Positions 32,532 through 40,848 are shown, numbered from the stretch's first letter. The stretch is DNA of 49,627 bases from Clostridia bacterium (GCA_017507905.1 JAFWAA010000063.1:1-49627), one strand, 5' to 3'. The notes: generated by a model not told the origin, from the sequence alone. Numbers and translations: made by a program.

Positions 32532-33722
32532 TCAGGATAGTGCGGACGCGCAGAGCGCCAGAAGCGTCAGAGAGACGGGAAGAATGGCCGAGCAGATGCT
32601 GACGGCGGCAATGAGATAGCCAACGAGCGAGGCGAATTCCGTAAGCAGCTTTTTTTCGACCGTGCATCCAAGCATCTCGGCCGCCGAGGCCGCGATCTGC
32701 CAGGTCATGCGCAGGAGCAACAGCTCAAGCAGGGTGGGCAGAAGCGCAAGGAGCAAAAAGAGAATGCCCGCCATTCCCACTGTTCCGCGCAAATAGCCAA
32801 CGCTTGCCGACACCGTGCGCAAAAGCTCACCCACCGATCCCCCCACCACGGGGATCAGATTTCCCGCGGCAAACTTGACCCCTCGCATGGCAAGTCCGTC
32901 AGCACGCGCGCCCAGCGTGGTCTGCGTGCCGAGCATCGCCAGAAGAAGCGTCATCAAAAAGGAGATGGCGGTGAGGTAGTTCTTCTTGAGCGAGGCGATG
33001 AGCGTGTCAAGGCGCGGAGAGCCCTCCAGCGCGGAAATGAGCGAGAAGGCAAGGCAGATGCCGCACAGGGGAAGCACCGTTTTGCCCACCAGCTCCTCGA
33101 TCAGGGTCATAAAGACCGAAAGCCCTGCCGTGGATGCGGTTGCCGCCGAGAGGTTGCCGCCCATGGCGTAGAGCACGCCCATGAGGGGCAGAAGGGCGGC
33201 ACTCATGCCGTTTAGGGTGGCAAAATAGGAGGAGACCGAGGAAAATCCGCGATAGCTGACGGAGATCAGGGAGAGCAGGATCACGAGTGAGGAGCAAAGC
33301 GAAAAGGCCTGCCCGATGCGCTTACTGCCAAGGGAGGAGGCAACGGCCTGCGAGATCGCAGAAAGCAAGAGGATCCCAAGGACCGAGGCAAGGATCCCCA
33401 CGCAGTCGCGCAGGCGAAGACCGCAAAGCGAAAGCACGGCCTCAAGGAGGAAGAAGAAATCCCCCATTTCCCGCACCGCCTCGCCCACCTCCTCGCTCCC
33501 TTGCGAAAAGATGCCCTCGGGCAAAAGCGCCAAAAGCTCCTCGGGCAGGCTCTCCAGAAGGGCAAGAAACTCCTTTGGCATCGCGTCGCCAAGCTCCTCC
33601 TCCGTTTCCTCCTTTTCCGCCGTATCCTCCTCGGCAGAGATCCCGATGCCGAGCAGGAGCGAAAGAAGCAGAAGAAAGACCAAGAAAAGCCGAGCGCGGC
33701 GTGGTTGCTTCCTTCCGATCAC
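32532..33722 (-). CDS. spoIIIAE: Stage III sporulation protein SpoIIIAE
   Basis: The large multi-span membrane protein of the SpoIIIA complex. The 396-residue product has a cleavable-looking signal (LFLVFLLLLSLLLGIGISAEE), an acidic linker, then about seven or eight hydrophobic segments. LNGMSAALLPLMGVLYAMGG and ADGLAMRGVKFAAGNLIPVV with GGSVGELLRTVSASVGYLRG are conserved family blocks. The start is GTG, overlapping the spoIIIAD stop by four bases (GTGA), so translation is coupled. Confidence 0.95.
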   Translation of the reverse strand: MIGRKQPRRARLFLVFLLLLSLLLGIGISAEEDTAEKEETEEELGDAMPKEFLALLESLPEELLALLPEGIFSQGSEEVGEAVREMGDFFFLLEAVLSLCGLRLRDCVGILASVLGILLLSAISQAVASSLGSKRIGQAFSLCSSLVILLSLISVSYRGFSSVSSYFATLNGMSAALLPLMGVLYAMGGNLSAATASTAGLSVFMTLIEELVGKTVLPLCGICLAFSLISALEGSPRLDTLIASLKKNYLTAISFLMTLLLAMLGTQTTLGARADGLAMRGVKFAAGNLIPVVGGSVGELLRTVSASVGYLRGTVGMAGILFLLLALLPTLLELLLLRMTWQIAASAAEMLGCTVEKKLLTEFASLVGYLIAAVSICSAILPVSLTLLALCASALS

Positions 33723-34117
33723 GGCGCACCTCCCAGCCGCAAAAGCTCTCCCGAAAGGCTGAGCAGGCGCTCAAGGAGAGGCAGGGAGAGCAAAAGGATC
33801 TCCACGCGGCCGATCCATTCCACGCCGTCCGCGATCCCGCTCTCTCCGCACTCGCGGCAAGCGTTGGCGCAGGTCTGGGTCAGGATCGAAACGCCAAGCG
33901 CCTTCATCAGCACCTCAACGTACTCGGAGAGCCCGTTTGCGCCCAGCCAGGAGCGGAGAAGGGCCAGAACGGGCAGAGAAGCGGAAAGCACTGCCTGCGC
34001 CAGGAGCAGTGCGGTGCCAAGACGGATCAGAGGCAAAAGGTCGCTCCGCCATTGCTTGAGGAGCATGGCCGCCGTGATCCCGGTCAAGGCCAGCATACAT
34101 ACCTTCAGACTGGTCAT
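33719..34117 (-). CDS. spoIIIAD: Stage III sporulation protein SpoIIIAD
   Basis: A 132-residue membrane protein with about four hydrophobic segments. It begins MTSLKVCMLALTGITAAMLL and has EYVEVLMKALGVSILTQTCA followed by CRECGESGIADGVEWIGRVE, which are SpoIIIAD/AC family hallmarks. Two bases separate it from the spoIIIAC stop. It forms part of the membrane export core with SpoIIIAC and AE. Confidence 0.94.
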   Translation of the reverse strand: MTSLKVCMLALTGITAAMLLKQWRSDLLPLIRLGTALLLAQAVLSASLPVLALLRSWLGANGLSEYVEVLMKALGVSILTQTCANACRECGESGIADGVEWIGRVEILLLSLPLLERLLSLSGELLRLGGAP

Positions 34118-34119
34118 GC

Positions 34120-34314
34120 TTACATTCCAAAGGCGGAAACGATAAAATCGAACAGCTCGCGGATCTGGCGGAGCAGGAGGGTGAGCGCCACCAGGATCCC
34201 TGCCACGGTCACGAAAACGGCCTGCTCATCCCGTCCGCTTTTGGTGAGGATCTGTGAAGCAACGGCCACGAGCAGACCGATCCCTGCGATCTTGACGATC
34301 AACGAAATATCCAT
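34120..34314 (-). CDS. spoIIIAC: Stage III sporulation protein SpoIIIAC
   Basis: A 64-residue protein with two transmembrane helices (about residues 6-22 and 34-54) joined by the conserved loop TKSGRDEQAVFV. Length and sequence match SpoIIIAC. A GGAGG site precedes the ATG. A 107-base gap, holding no gene, separates it from the spoIIIAB stop; the rest of the operon is much tighter. Confidence 0.94.
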   Translation of the reverse strand: MDISLIVKIAGIGLLVAVASQILTKSGRDEQAVFVTVAGILVALTLLLRQIRELFDFIVSAFGM

Positions 34315-34421
34315 ATCCCTTTCCTCCCTCCAAGCCCTCGCTCATTTTTTTATTTCACCCACCTGCTGATAATCGTTCTTTGCATATTTGGCTTTGCTCC
34401 TTTTACCGATGCGGATCGTTT

Positions 34422-34898
34422 TTACCAAAGCAGGATCGCCGTTGCGATGCTCAGGCAAAGGCCGAGCGTCACCGAGAGGCGAATGCGAACGGGCTGCTCC
34501 TCGGCGACCTTCTCCCGAAGGATGCGCAGTGCCTCCAGATAGTAGTCGCATCTGCGCAGCTGCTCCTCGCGGTAGGAGGAGCCGATCTCACGCACAAATC
34601 CGGAAAGCAGGCGGTACGCCTCGGGGGAGAGGTAGAGCCTGCCCGCCTGCAAAAGCGCACTCAGCGAGGTACAGCCCGTTCTTCCCATGCACAGGCGGAG
34701 AAGCTCGGGGTCAAGTGCACGGAGGATCTCGTCAATGGGGGTCAGGTAGCAGTCGATCTGTCCGCGAATAAAGAGGATCAGATCGATCCAGCCGTCAAGA
34801 AGACGAAGCCGTGCGCGCTCGTAATGCACGGCACAAAGCGAGGCACCCGAGCCTGCAAGAAGGATCATCAGCGTGCCGAGCAGCTTTAACGCAAGCAG
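34422..34898 (-). CDS. spoIIIAB: Stage III sporulation protein SpoIIIAB (probable CTG start)
   Basis: SpoIIIAB is a type II/IV secretion-like inner membrane protein of the SpoIIIA complex. From CTG the product is 158 residues and begins (M)LALKLLGTLMILLAGSGASL, which lines up with the MLKLLGA start of other SpoIIIAB proteins. The domain continues with LLDGWIDLILFIRGQIDCYLTP and ends in a hydrophobic segment (LSVTLGLCLSIATAILLW). The CTG lies eight bases after a perfect AAAAGGAGG. No ATG, GTG or TTG occurs in frame near it; the nearest in-frame alternatives are inside spoIIIAA or after the first conserved residues. Confidence 0.88.
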   Translation of the reverse strand: MLALKLLGTLMILLAGSGASLCAVHYERARLRLLDGWIDLILFIRGQIDCYLTPIDEILRALDPELLRLCMGRTGCTSLSALLQAGRLYLSPEAYRLLSGFVREIGSSYREEQLRRCDYYLEALRILREKVAEEQPVRIRLSVTLGLCLSIATAILLW

Positions 34899-34923
34899 AG
34901 AAGATCCCTCCTTTTCTACGGTG

Positions 34924-35859
34924 TTAACGGTTTTCGCGCAGGGTGCGCAAAAGGTGATCCGCCTCCTGCCGGGCGGTAAAGGTAAAGCGCGGGGGGAGGG
35001 AGGAGGAACGCGCAAGCCCTACGTAAGTCGAAAACACGCCCGCACGGTGCAATCGCTCAATGGCAGGGCGCGCCAGAGCCTCCTCGACCGAGCCTGCGTG
35101 CAGCGTGGCCACCAAAGGAACGCCGCAGCCTGCGGCGGCGAGAATGGCAGAGGCGTCCTCGGTCCCGCCGATCTCGTCGCACAGGATCAGCTCCGCCCCA
35201 AGCGTCCGAAAGGCGATCTCAATGCCAAGACGACGCGGGTATCCCAGCAGAACGGCAAGCTCAAGCTCGCGTCCCTTCAGCGTGTGCGCAAGCTCCTCGC
35301 GCGTGTCCACCACCACGGCCCGCACGCGATAGGGAGGGGCGGAGACGTGTCGTGCCAGCGCGCGCAAAAGCGTGGTCTTTCCCACTCCCGGCGGTGCATA
35401 GAGCAAAAGCCCGTGCAGGCGTCCGTCCGGTGTGCGCAGGTAGGGAAGCAGCTCGTCGATGGGGAGCGGGATCTCGTGCGGAATGCGCAGGATCAGCGCC
35501 GTGATCTCGCTGACTCCGATCACACTCTCCTTTTCGGTTGCGGCGTGGCCGCACACCCCCACCCGAATGCCACCCTCGAGCGTCAGATACCCTTGGCAGA
35601 TGGTTCGGCTGTAAGCGTAGAGCGAGCCGCGGCACATCTCTTTGAGCAGTCCGCCAAGCTCCTCGCGGGAGAGGCTGATGCCAAGGGGATAGCGTCTCCC
35701 CTCGGCCGTGACTGTGCAGAGGCGGTCGGCATAGAGGCGAAGCTCCTCCACGGAGGGCGCGCCGCATCGCCGAAGCTCCTCGGTGAGCGCGGGGGGAAGA
35801 AGCTCCTCCAATGCGTCGGGAAGCTGCGGCGGCCGTTTTTCCCGTCGGATGATCTGCAT
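34924..35859 (-). CDS. spoIIIAA: Stage III sporulation ATPase SpoIIIAA
   Basis: SpoIIIAA is an AAA-type secretion-like ATPase that drives the SpoIIIA channel from the mother cell. The 311-residue protein has the N-terminal block PSVEELRLYADRL, CRGSLYAYSRTICQGYLTLE, GGIRVGVCGHA, Walker A YAPPGVGKTTLLRAL near residue 156, VVDTREELA, and Walker B-type AELILCDEIGG. VATLHAGSVEEA follows. I used the ATG at 35859 after GGAGGGAGAAAGGT; an open frame continues far upstream but has no homology. It is the first gene of the eight-gene spoIIIA operon. Confidence 0.96.
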   Translation of the reverse strand: MQIIRREKRPPQLPDALEELLPPALTEELRRCGAPSVEELRLYADRLCTVTAEGRRYPLGISLSREELGGLLKEMCRGSLYAYSRTICQGYLTLEGGIRVGVCGHAATEKESVIGVSEITALILRIPHEIPLPIDELLPYLRTPDGRLHGLLLYAPPGVGKTTLLRALARHVSAPPYRVRAVVVDTREELAHTLKGRELELAVLLGYPRRLGIEIAFRTLGAELILCDEIGGTEDASAILAAAGCGVPLVATLHAGSVEEALARPAIERLHRAGVFSTYVGLARSSSLPPRFTFTARQEADHLLRTLRENR

Positions 35860-35904
35860 ACCTTTCTCCCTCCTTCCGTCGCGTCTCCGTCTTTGTCCGT
35901 AGCC

Positions 35905-35933
35905 ACTATATGCGATCGGCAAAAAAAGTAGAA
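35905..35933 (-). promoter_or_regulatory. Possible SigE promoter of the spoIIIA operon
   Basis: On the minus strand: TTCTACT, 14 bases, CATATAGT; the -10 matches six of eight SigE consensus positions and the -35 only four of seven. spoIIIA is a known SigE operon in Bacillus, which supports the position about 50 bases upstream of spoIIIAA. Confidence 0.4.
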
Positions 35934-35988
35934 CCCTGCGCCTTTTCTGCATAGGATAATAGCGAAACGATGAAAAGGGAGGTTTTTT

Positions 35989-37065
35989 ATGGAAATACGT
36001 TCCACGGGTGAGGATGCTTATTTTGCGGCCTCGAACAGTGCAAGAGGCTTTTGCAGCTACTATGGGGAGTGCTTTGACGCTCCTGCCATCAAGCGCGTTT
36101 ACGCCGTCAAGGGAGGACCGGGAACGGGAAAAAGCTTTTTCCTGCGCGCGGTCGCGCGGGCGGCACGGGAAAAGGGCTGGCGCGCGGAGTATATCTACTG
36201 CTCCTCGGATCCCGATTCGCTCGACGGCCTTAGGCTCTTTTCGGGCGAGGAAGGGATCGCTCTGCTTGACGCGACGGCGCCGCACGTCTACGAGCCCGTG
36301 CATCCCGGGATGCGCGAGGAGCTGGTGGATCTCGGCGCATTCTGGGATCCTGCTCGCCTTGCCGAGAATGGGGAGGCCATTTCGCTTTTGCAGCAACAAA
36401 AAAAGGAGGCCTACGGGCGAGCCTACCGCTATCTCTCGGGGGTCGAGAGCATGACGCGTCTGCGCGACGAACTGGTTGCCCCCTTTATCAAGCGGGAGCG
36501 GATCGCGGCCCTTGCCGCCCGTCTTGCCGAGGAGATCCCAAGGGGGAGCGGATTTTCCTGCGAGGTCGCGCTCATGCATTCCATCGGTATGCAGGGCAGG
36601 GTGGGCTTTGATACCTATTTTGCCAAGGCGAGCCGCATTCTCCGCATTGAGGACTGTCGGGGAGCGGGGCAGTATCTTTTGGACGCCTTCGGCTCGCTTG
36701 CACCTGCTAGGCGCTGGCGGATGCGCGTCTCGCACGATCCGATCCTTTCCGACCGTCCCGACGGCTTCTTCCTCACCGAGAGCGGCGTGGCCATGGTGCT
36801 TTGCCCCGAGGAGGAGTGCGCCTATCCGCACAGGCGGATCTCCATGCGCCGCTTTGTGGAGACGGCGCGTATGCACGGCGTTCGTGAGGAGCTGAACCGC
36901 GCCGAGCGCACGCGGCGCGCCATGCTCTCGGGGGCGGAGGCGGCGCTGGGAGAGGTGCGCGCAGTCCACGGGGAGCTTGAACGCATCTACGGGCAGGCGA
37001 TGGATTTTGCCGCCAAGGAGGCCTTTACCAAGGCCTTCTGCGAGAGGATCCTGACCGTGTCCTGA
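35989..37065 (+). CDS. P-loop ATPase of the PRK06851-like family
   Basis: A 358-residue protein of unknown function. It has Walker A GGPGTGKSFFL at residues 42-52, then YIYCSSDPDSLDGLRLF and DATAPHVYEPVHPGMREELVDLG, blocks that define a conserved Firmicute family I know as PRK06851. Family members often contain two related P-loop halves. Here the second half keeps VALMHSIGMQGRVGFDTYF but lacks a clear second P-loop. No membrane or signal segment is seen. It is divergent from spoIIIAA with a 129-base gap and has its own GGGAGG site. Its location and family distribution suggest a sporulation link, which is inference. Confidence 0.82.
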   Translation: MEIRSTGEDAYFAASNSARGFCSYYGECFDAPAIKRVYAVKGGPGTGKSFFLRAVARAAREKGWRAEYIYCSSDPDSLDGLRLFSGEEGIALLDATAPHVYEPVHPGMREELVDLGAFWDPARLAENGEAISLLQQQKKEAYGRAYRYLSGVESMTRLRDELVAPFIKRERIAALAARLAEEIPRGSGFSCEVALMHSIGMQGRVGFDTYFAKASRILRIEDCRGAGQYLLDAFGSLAPARRWRMRVSHDPILSDRPDGFFLTESGVAMVLCPEEECAYPHRRISMRRFVETARMHGVREELNRAERTRRAMLSGAEAALGEVRAVHGELERIYGQAMDFAAKEAFTKAFCERILTVS

Positions 37066-37124
37066 TCCTTCCTCTGAAAAAAGGAAAAAAGGCGAAAAAA
37101 CAGAGGCTTCTTCGGTCTCCTTCC

Positions 37125-37153
37125 TTGACAATCGCGATCCCTTGTGCTATAAT
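37125..37153 (+). promoter_or_regulatory. Consensus sigma-A promoter of the nucleotidyltransferase-azlCD unit
   Basis: Perfect TTGACA, 17 bases, TATAAT, with TGC before the -10. Leader about 58 bases. Confidence 0.92.
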
Positions 37154-37216
37154 GACTTGTTGAAGGAAAGTTGATCCGTGAGAGCGGACGAAGAACAGAA
37201 AAGAGAGGAAGAGAAT

Positions 37217-38110
37217 ATGGACACAACTCTTGTCGTATTGGCCGCAGGCCTTGGCAGCCGCTTTGGCGGAAACAAGCAGATCTCGCACGTCGGACCGCAC
37301 GGAGAGATCCTGATGGAATACTGCATCTACGATGCCATTGAGGCAGGCTTTTCGCAGGTCGTCTTTATTTTGAAGGAGGAAATGGTCGATCTCGTCCGTG
37401 AGACGGTCGGGAACCGCATCGCCGACCGCGTGCGCGTGGATTACGCCGTGCAGGATACCTCCTCGCTTCCCGCTTGGTACGATCTTCCCGCAGACCGCAC
37501 GAAGCCCTTTGGCACGGTGCACGCCGTGCTTTGCGCCAAGGATCTGATCCGCGGTCCCTTTGCCACCGTCAATGCGGACGATTACTACGGCAAGGACGCC
37601 TTCCGCATCATGCACGAGCTGCTTTGTGACCTTGCCACCAAGGAGAAGGCAGGCATGGTTCCGTATATCCTCGGCAACACCATGAGCGAGAACGGCGGCG
37701 TGACCCGCGGCGTTTGCGAGATCCGCGACGGCTACCTCGATCACGTGGTGGAGACGCACGAGATCCACTACGGCGAGAATCGCGAGATCCTCGGCGAGTT
37801 TGGCGAGCTGACGGGCAAGGAAATGGTCTCCATGAACATCTGGGGCTTCCACCCCGAGCTTCTTGCCGATATGCAGACCTACTTTGAGGACTTCCTCCGT
37901 GCGCTGAGGCCCGAGGAGATCAAGGCGGAATGTCTGCTTCCCATCATGGTCAACGAGTTCCTTGAGCAGAAGAAAATCTCCGTGCTTTGCAAGCCCTCGC
38001 CCGACCGCTGGTTCGGCATCACCTACAAGGCAGACCGCGAGGCCGTGGAGGTAGAGCTTGCCAAGCTGCATGAGCTTGGTGTCTACCCCGATTCTCTTTA
38101 CGGCTGCTGA
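37217..38110 (+). CDS. Sugar nucleotidyltransferase-like protein
   Basis: A 297-residue GT-A-fold nucleotidyltransferase. It opens LVVLAAGLGSRFGGNKQ, the nucleotide-binding loop of sugar-phosphate nucleotidyltransferases, and has PFGTVHAVLCAKDLI and the metal site NADDYYG near residue 122. FNIWGF-type sequence (MNIWGFHPELL) lies in the middle. The family commonly makes NDP-sugars or CDP-alcohols; the substrate here cannot be told. I chose the ATG at 37217 after AGAGGAAGAG; an upstream in-frame GTG gives a Glu/Lys-rich extension with no ribosome site. azlC follows after 18 bases. Confidence 0.88.
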   Translation: MDTTLVVLAAGLGSRFGGNKQISHVGPHGEILMEYCIYDAIEAGFSQVVFILKEEMVDLVRETVGNRIADRVRVDYAVQDTSSLPAWYDLPADRTKPFGTVHAVLCAKDLIRGPFATVNADDYYGKDAFRIMHELLCDLATKEKAGMVPYILGNTMSENGGVTRGVCEIRDGYLDHVVETHEIHYGENREILGEFGELTGKEMVSMNIWGFHPELLADMQTYFEDFLRALRPEEIKAECLLPIMVNEFLEQKKISVLCKPSPDRWFGITYKADREAVEVELAKLHELGVYPDSLYGC

Positions 38111-38128
38111 GGGGAGCGGAAACTTCGC

Positions 38129-38881
38129 ATGACCAAAACCGTTTCCCCATATCATTATCGGGATGGCCTGCGAGAGGGCATTCCGGTAGGCCTTGGCTAT
38201 TTTCTGGTCTCCTTTGGCTTTGGCATCACGGCTGTGGGGGAGGGGCTTCGCGTGATCGAGGCTCTGCTCGTCTCCATGACCAACATGACCTCTGCCGGGC
38301 AGGTGGCGGGCGTGACCGTGATGATGGCGGCAGGCACCATCCTTGAGATGATCCTGACCCAGCTCGTCATCAACGCGCGCTATTCGCTCATGGGGATCTC
38401 CCTGACGCAAAAGCTGGATTCTCGCTGCACCACGCCAAGGCGGCTTCTGATGTCCTTTGGCATCACGGATGAGATCTTTGCCCTGGCGGTCTCCAAGCCC
38501 TATCCCATCGGTCCTTCCTATTTTTACGGACTGATGACCGCACCCTATATCGGCTGGACGGGGGGCACGCTGTTCGGCGCCTTGGCCGGGCAGATCCTGC
38601 CCGAGGATCTGCGTCTTGCCTTTGGGATCATGATCTTCTCCATGTTCATCGCCATTATCCTTCCTCCCATGCGAGAGGAGAGAGGCGTTTTGTTCACGGT
38701 CCTTCTTGCGGCGGGGCTGAGCTGCACCGTAGCCTTCGTTCCCGCGCTCGACTTTATCTCGGAGGGCTTCTCCATCATTCTCTGCGCGATCCTTGCCGCG
38801 GCGGTGATGGCGGTCTGTATGCCGGTCCCCGAGGATCCCGAGGCCGATCCCGAGGAAAAAGAGGGGAGGGCGGACGCATGA
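38129..38881 (+). CDS. azlC: Branched-chain amino acid export protein AzlC
   Basis: The large subunit of the AzlCD exporter for branched-chain amino acids and analogues. The 250-residue protein has about six hydrophobic segments and the AzlC blocks GLREGIPVGLGYFLVSFGFG, NMTSAGQVAGV and QLVINARYSLMGISL. DEIFALAV follows in the middle, as is usual. The last 25 residues are acidic and cytoplasmic. Its stop overlaps the azlD start by four bases. Confidence 0.93.
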   Translation: MTKTVSPYHYRDGLREGIPVGLGYFLVSFGFGITAVGEGLRVIEALLVSMTNMTSAGQVAGVTVMMAAGTILEMILTQLVINARYSLMGISLTQKLDSRCTTPRRLLMSFGITDEIFALAVSKPYPIGPSYFYGLMTAPYIGWTGGTLFGALAGQILPEDLRLAFGIMIFSMFIAIILPPMREERGVLFTVLLAAGLSCTVAFVPALDFISEGFSIILCAILAAAVMAVCMPVPEDPEADPEEKEGRADA

Positions 38882-39192
38882 GAGTGGAGTATATCGGCTA
38901 CCTTCTGGCGATGGCGCTGACCACCTACCTGATCCGCATGATCCCCTTTACGCTGATGCGAAGGAGGATCCGTTCCCGATTTGCCAGAAGCTTTTTCTAT
39001 TACATTCCGTACGCCGTCCTTTCGGCCATGACCTTTCCCGCGATCTTTTCTTCCACGGGGAACGTCTGGTCGGCAACGGCAGGCGTGCTGGTTGCCATTC
39101 TGCTGGCCTTTTTGCGCCGCTCGCTTCTTACGGTGGCGCTGGCCTCCTGCGCGGCAGCCTTTCTCGTGGGGCTTCTTCCTTTTTGGGGCTGA
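38878..39192 (+). CDS. azlD: Branched-chain amino acid export protein AzlD
   Basis: The small subunit of AzlCD. The 104-residue protein has three or four membrane helices and begins IGYLLAMALTTYLIRMIPF; SFFYYIPYAVLSAMTFPAIF is the conserved block. It overlaps azlC (ATGA) and has no ribosome site of its own beyond GGGAGGG in the azlC end. The pair with a nucleotidyltransferase upstream is probably incidental. Confidence 0.92.
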   Translation: MRVEYIGYLLAMALTTYLIRMIPFTLMRRRIRSRFARSFFYYIPYAVLSAMTFPAIFSSTGNVWSATAGVLVAILLAFLRRSLLTVALASCAAAFLVGLLPFWG

Positions 39193-39216
39193 GGCGCTCT
39201 GTTCTAAAACGAAATG

Positions 39217-39255
39217 ACCTCCCATATACTGTAGCAACGCAGATATATGGGAGGT
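39217..39255 (+). promoter_or_regulatory. Inverted repeat holding the spoIVA -10 and ribosome site
   Basis: ACCTCCCATATA (39217-39228) is the exact complement of TATATGGGAGGT (39244-39255). The right arm contains the spoIVA ribosome site GGGAGG; the left arm contains CATATACT (39223-39230), which matches seven of eight SigE -10 positions. Transcripts reading in from azlD could mask the ribosome site, while a SigE transcript would start past the left arm and leave it open. The -35 is poor. Confidence 0.55.
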
Positions 39256-39261
39256 TTTATC

Positions 39262-40740
39262 ATGCCTGAGCATTCAATTTATCGGGATATTGCCGAGCGG
39301 ACGGGCGGCGACATTTATGTTGGCGTCGTTGGTCCCGTCAGAAGCGGCAAATCCACCTTTATCAAGCGCTTTATGGAGTCGGTGGTTCTGCCCAACATCA
39401 AGGAGGGCTATTCCCGGGATCGCGCACGGGATGAGCTTCCGCAGTCGGCGGCCGGCAGAACGGTGATGACCACGGAGCCGAAGTTTATTCCCGAGGAGGC
39501 GGTGACGATCCGCCTTGAGGATAACGCCGAGATGCGCGTGCGCATGATCGATTGCGTGGGCTATCTGATCCCCGAGGCCATGGGAGCCCTGGAGGAGGGA
39601 CAGCCCCGCATGGTGCGCACCCCCTGGAGCGAATCGCCCATGCCCTTTGCCGAGGCGGCCGAGATGGGAACGCACAAGGTGATCACCGAGCACGCAACCA
39701 TTGGTATGTTGGTGACCAGCGACGGGAGCGTGGGGGATATTCCGCGCCATTCCTACGTGGAGGCCGAGGAGCGTGTGGCCAGAGAGCTGAAGGAAATGGG
39801 AAAGCCCTTTGCCGTGATCCTCAATTCCGCGCATCCCGAGAGTGAGGCCTCGCAAAAATTGGCAATGGAGCTGGAGGAGACCTATCGCGCGCCCGTAGCG
39901 CTGGTCAACTGCCTCTCGCTGGATGCCGAGGACATCCGTCACATTCTCGGCATGGTGCTGGAGGAGTTTCCCATCACGGAGATCCGTCTGCACGTGCCTG
40001 CCTGGATGCACGCGCTTCCTCCCACCCACCGCATTCAAAGCGCCATTCGTGCCTCTCTTTGCCGCTGTGCCGAGAACGCAAAGCGGATCGGCGAGGTGCA
40101 AAAGGCTTTTCTGGGAATGACCGAGAACGAATACGTCGACTCGGTCAGGATCGACAGCATTTCCTTGGGCAGCGGATGCGCAGATCTGCATCTGGTCATG
40201 CGGGAGGGGCTTTACTACGAGATCATTCGCGAGCTGACCGGCTTTGCGGTTTCGGGCGAGGAGGAGCTCATCGCGCTGCTTACGGAGCTATCGGCCGTCA
40301 AGACGGAATACGACAAGGTTGCCGAGGCGCTTGCCTCGGTGCGCGAGACGGGATACGGGATCGTGATGCCCGAGGTGGAGGATCTGCATCTTGAGGAGCC
40401 GCAGATCGTCAAGCAATCGGGCGGCTACGGCGTCCGTCTGCGCGCAGGCGCACAATCGGTGCATATGATCCGTGCAAACATCGAGGCCGAGATCAACCCC
40501 ATGGTGGGCACGGAGCAGCAGTCGGAGGATCTGGTGCGCTATATGCTCAAGGAGTTTGAGGAGGATCCCGCAAGCATCTGGGGCTCCAAGATGTTTGGAA
40601 AGTCGCTTTACGAGCTGATCAACGAGGGGCTTCACGCAAAGCTTGGGCATATGCCCGAGGAATCGCGCAAGAAGCTTTCCGAAACGCTTGAGCGCATCAT
40701 CAACGAGGGAAGCAACGGCCTGATCTGCATTCTGCTTTGA
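39262..40740 (+). CDS. spoIVA: Stage IV sporulation protein A (coat basement ATPase)
   Basis: SpoIVA hydrolyses ATP to polymerise on the forespore surface, anchoring coat assembly and cortex formation. The 492-residue product has exactly the length of the B. subtilis protein. It opens MPEHSIYRDIAERTGGDIYV, with Walker A GPVRSGKSTFIKRFM near residue 24, VTIRLEDNAEMRVRMIDCVG, ATIGMLVTSDGSVGDIPR and the VALVNCLSLDAEDI region; it ends GLICILL. The ATG at 39262 follows GGGAGG; an in-frame ATG at 39247 overlaps that site. It is a single gene between azlD and a strong terminator. Confidence 0.98.
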   Translation: MPEHSIYRDIAERTGGDIYVGVVGPVRSGKSTFIKRFMESVVLPNIKEGYSRDRARDELPQSAAGRTVMTTEPKFIPEEAVTIRLEDNAEMRVRMIDCVGYLIPEAMGALEEGQPRMVRTPWSESPMPFAEAAEMGTHKVITEHATIGMLVTSDGSVGDIPRHSYVEAEERVARELKEMGKPFAVILNSAHPESEASQKLAMELEETYRAPVALVNCLSLDAEDIRHILGMVLEEFPITEIRLHVPAWMHALPPTHRIQSAIRASLCRCAENAKRIGEVQKAFLGMTENEYVDSVRIDSISLGSGCADLHLVMREGLYYEIIRELTGFAVSGEEELIALLTELSAVKTEYDKVAEALASVRETGYGIVMPEVEDLHLEEPQIVKQSGGYGVRLRAGAQSVHMIRANIEAEINPMVGTEQQSEDLVRYMLKEFEEDPASIWGSKMFGKSLYELINEGLHAKLGHMPEESRKKLSETLERIINEGSNGLICILL

Positions 40741-40746
40741 GGGTGA

Positions 40747-40799
40747 GCGGAGAGTGCTTGGGAGATCCTCCTCCCGACGCTCTCCGCCCTTCTTTTTTT
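40747..40799 (+). terminator. Terminator after spoIVA
   Basis: GCGGAGAG and CTCTCCGC with an inner GGGAG/CTCCC stem, followed by CCTTC and seven T. Confidence 0.88.
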
Positions 40800-40819
40800 G
40801 TCGGAGAATGCGGTTTTCG

Positions 40820-40848
40820 TTGACAGACGGCGGAAAGCGTGCTATAAT
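40820..40848 (+). promoter_or_regulatory. Consensus sigma-A promoter of the ribulokinase gene
   Basis: Perfect TTGACA, 17 bases, TATAAT with TGC before the -10. No operator-like repeat is visible next to it. Confidence 0.92.

Noticed and set aside
34924..37131. A 735-residue frame extending spoIIIAA upstream
   Set aside because: The extra part is antisense to the P-loop ATPase gene; the ATG at 35859 has a ribosome site and gives the normal SpoIIIAA length.
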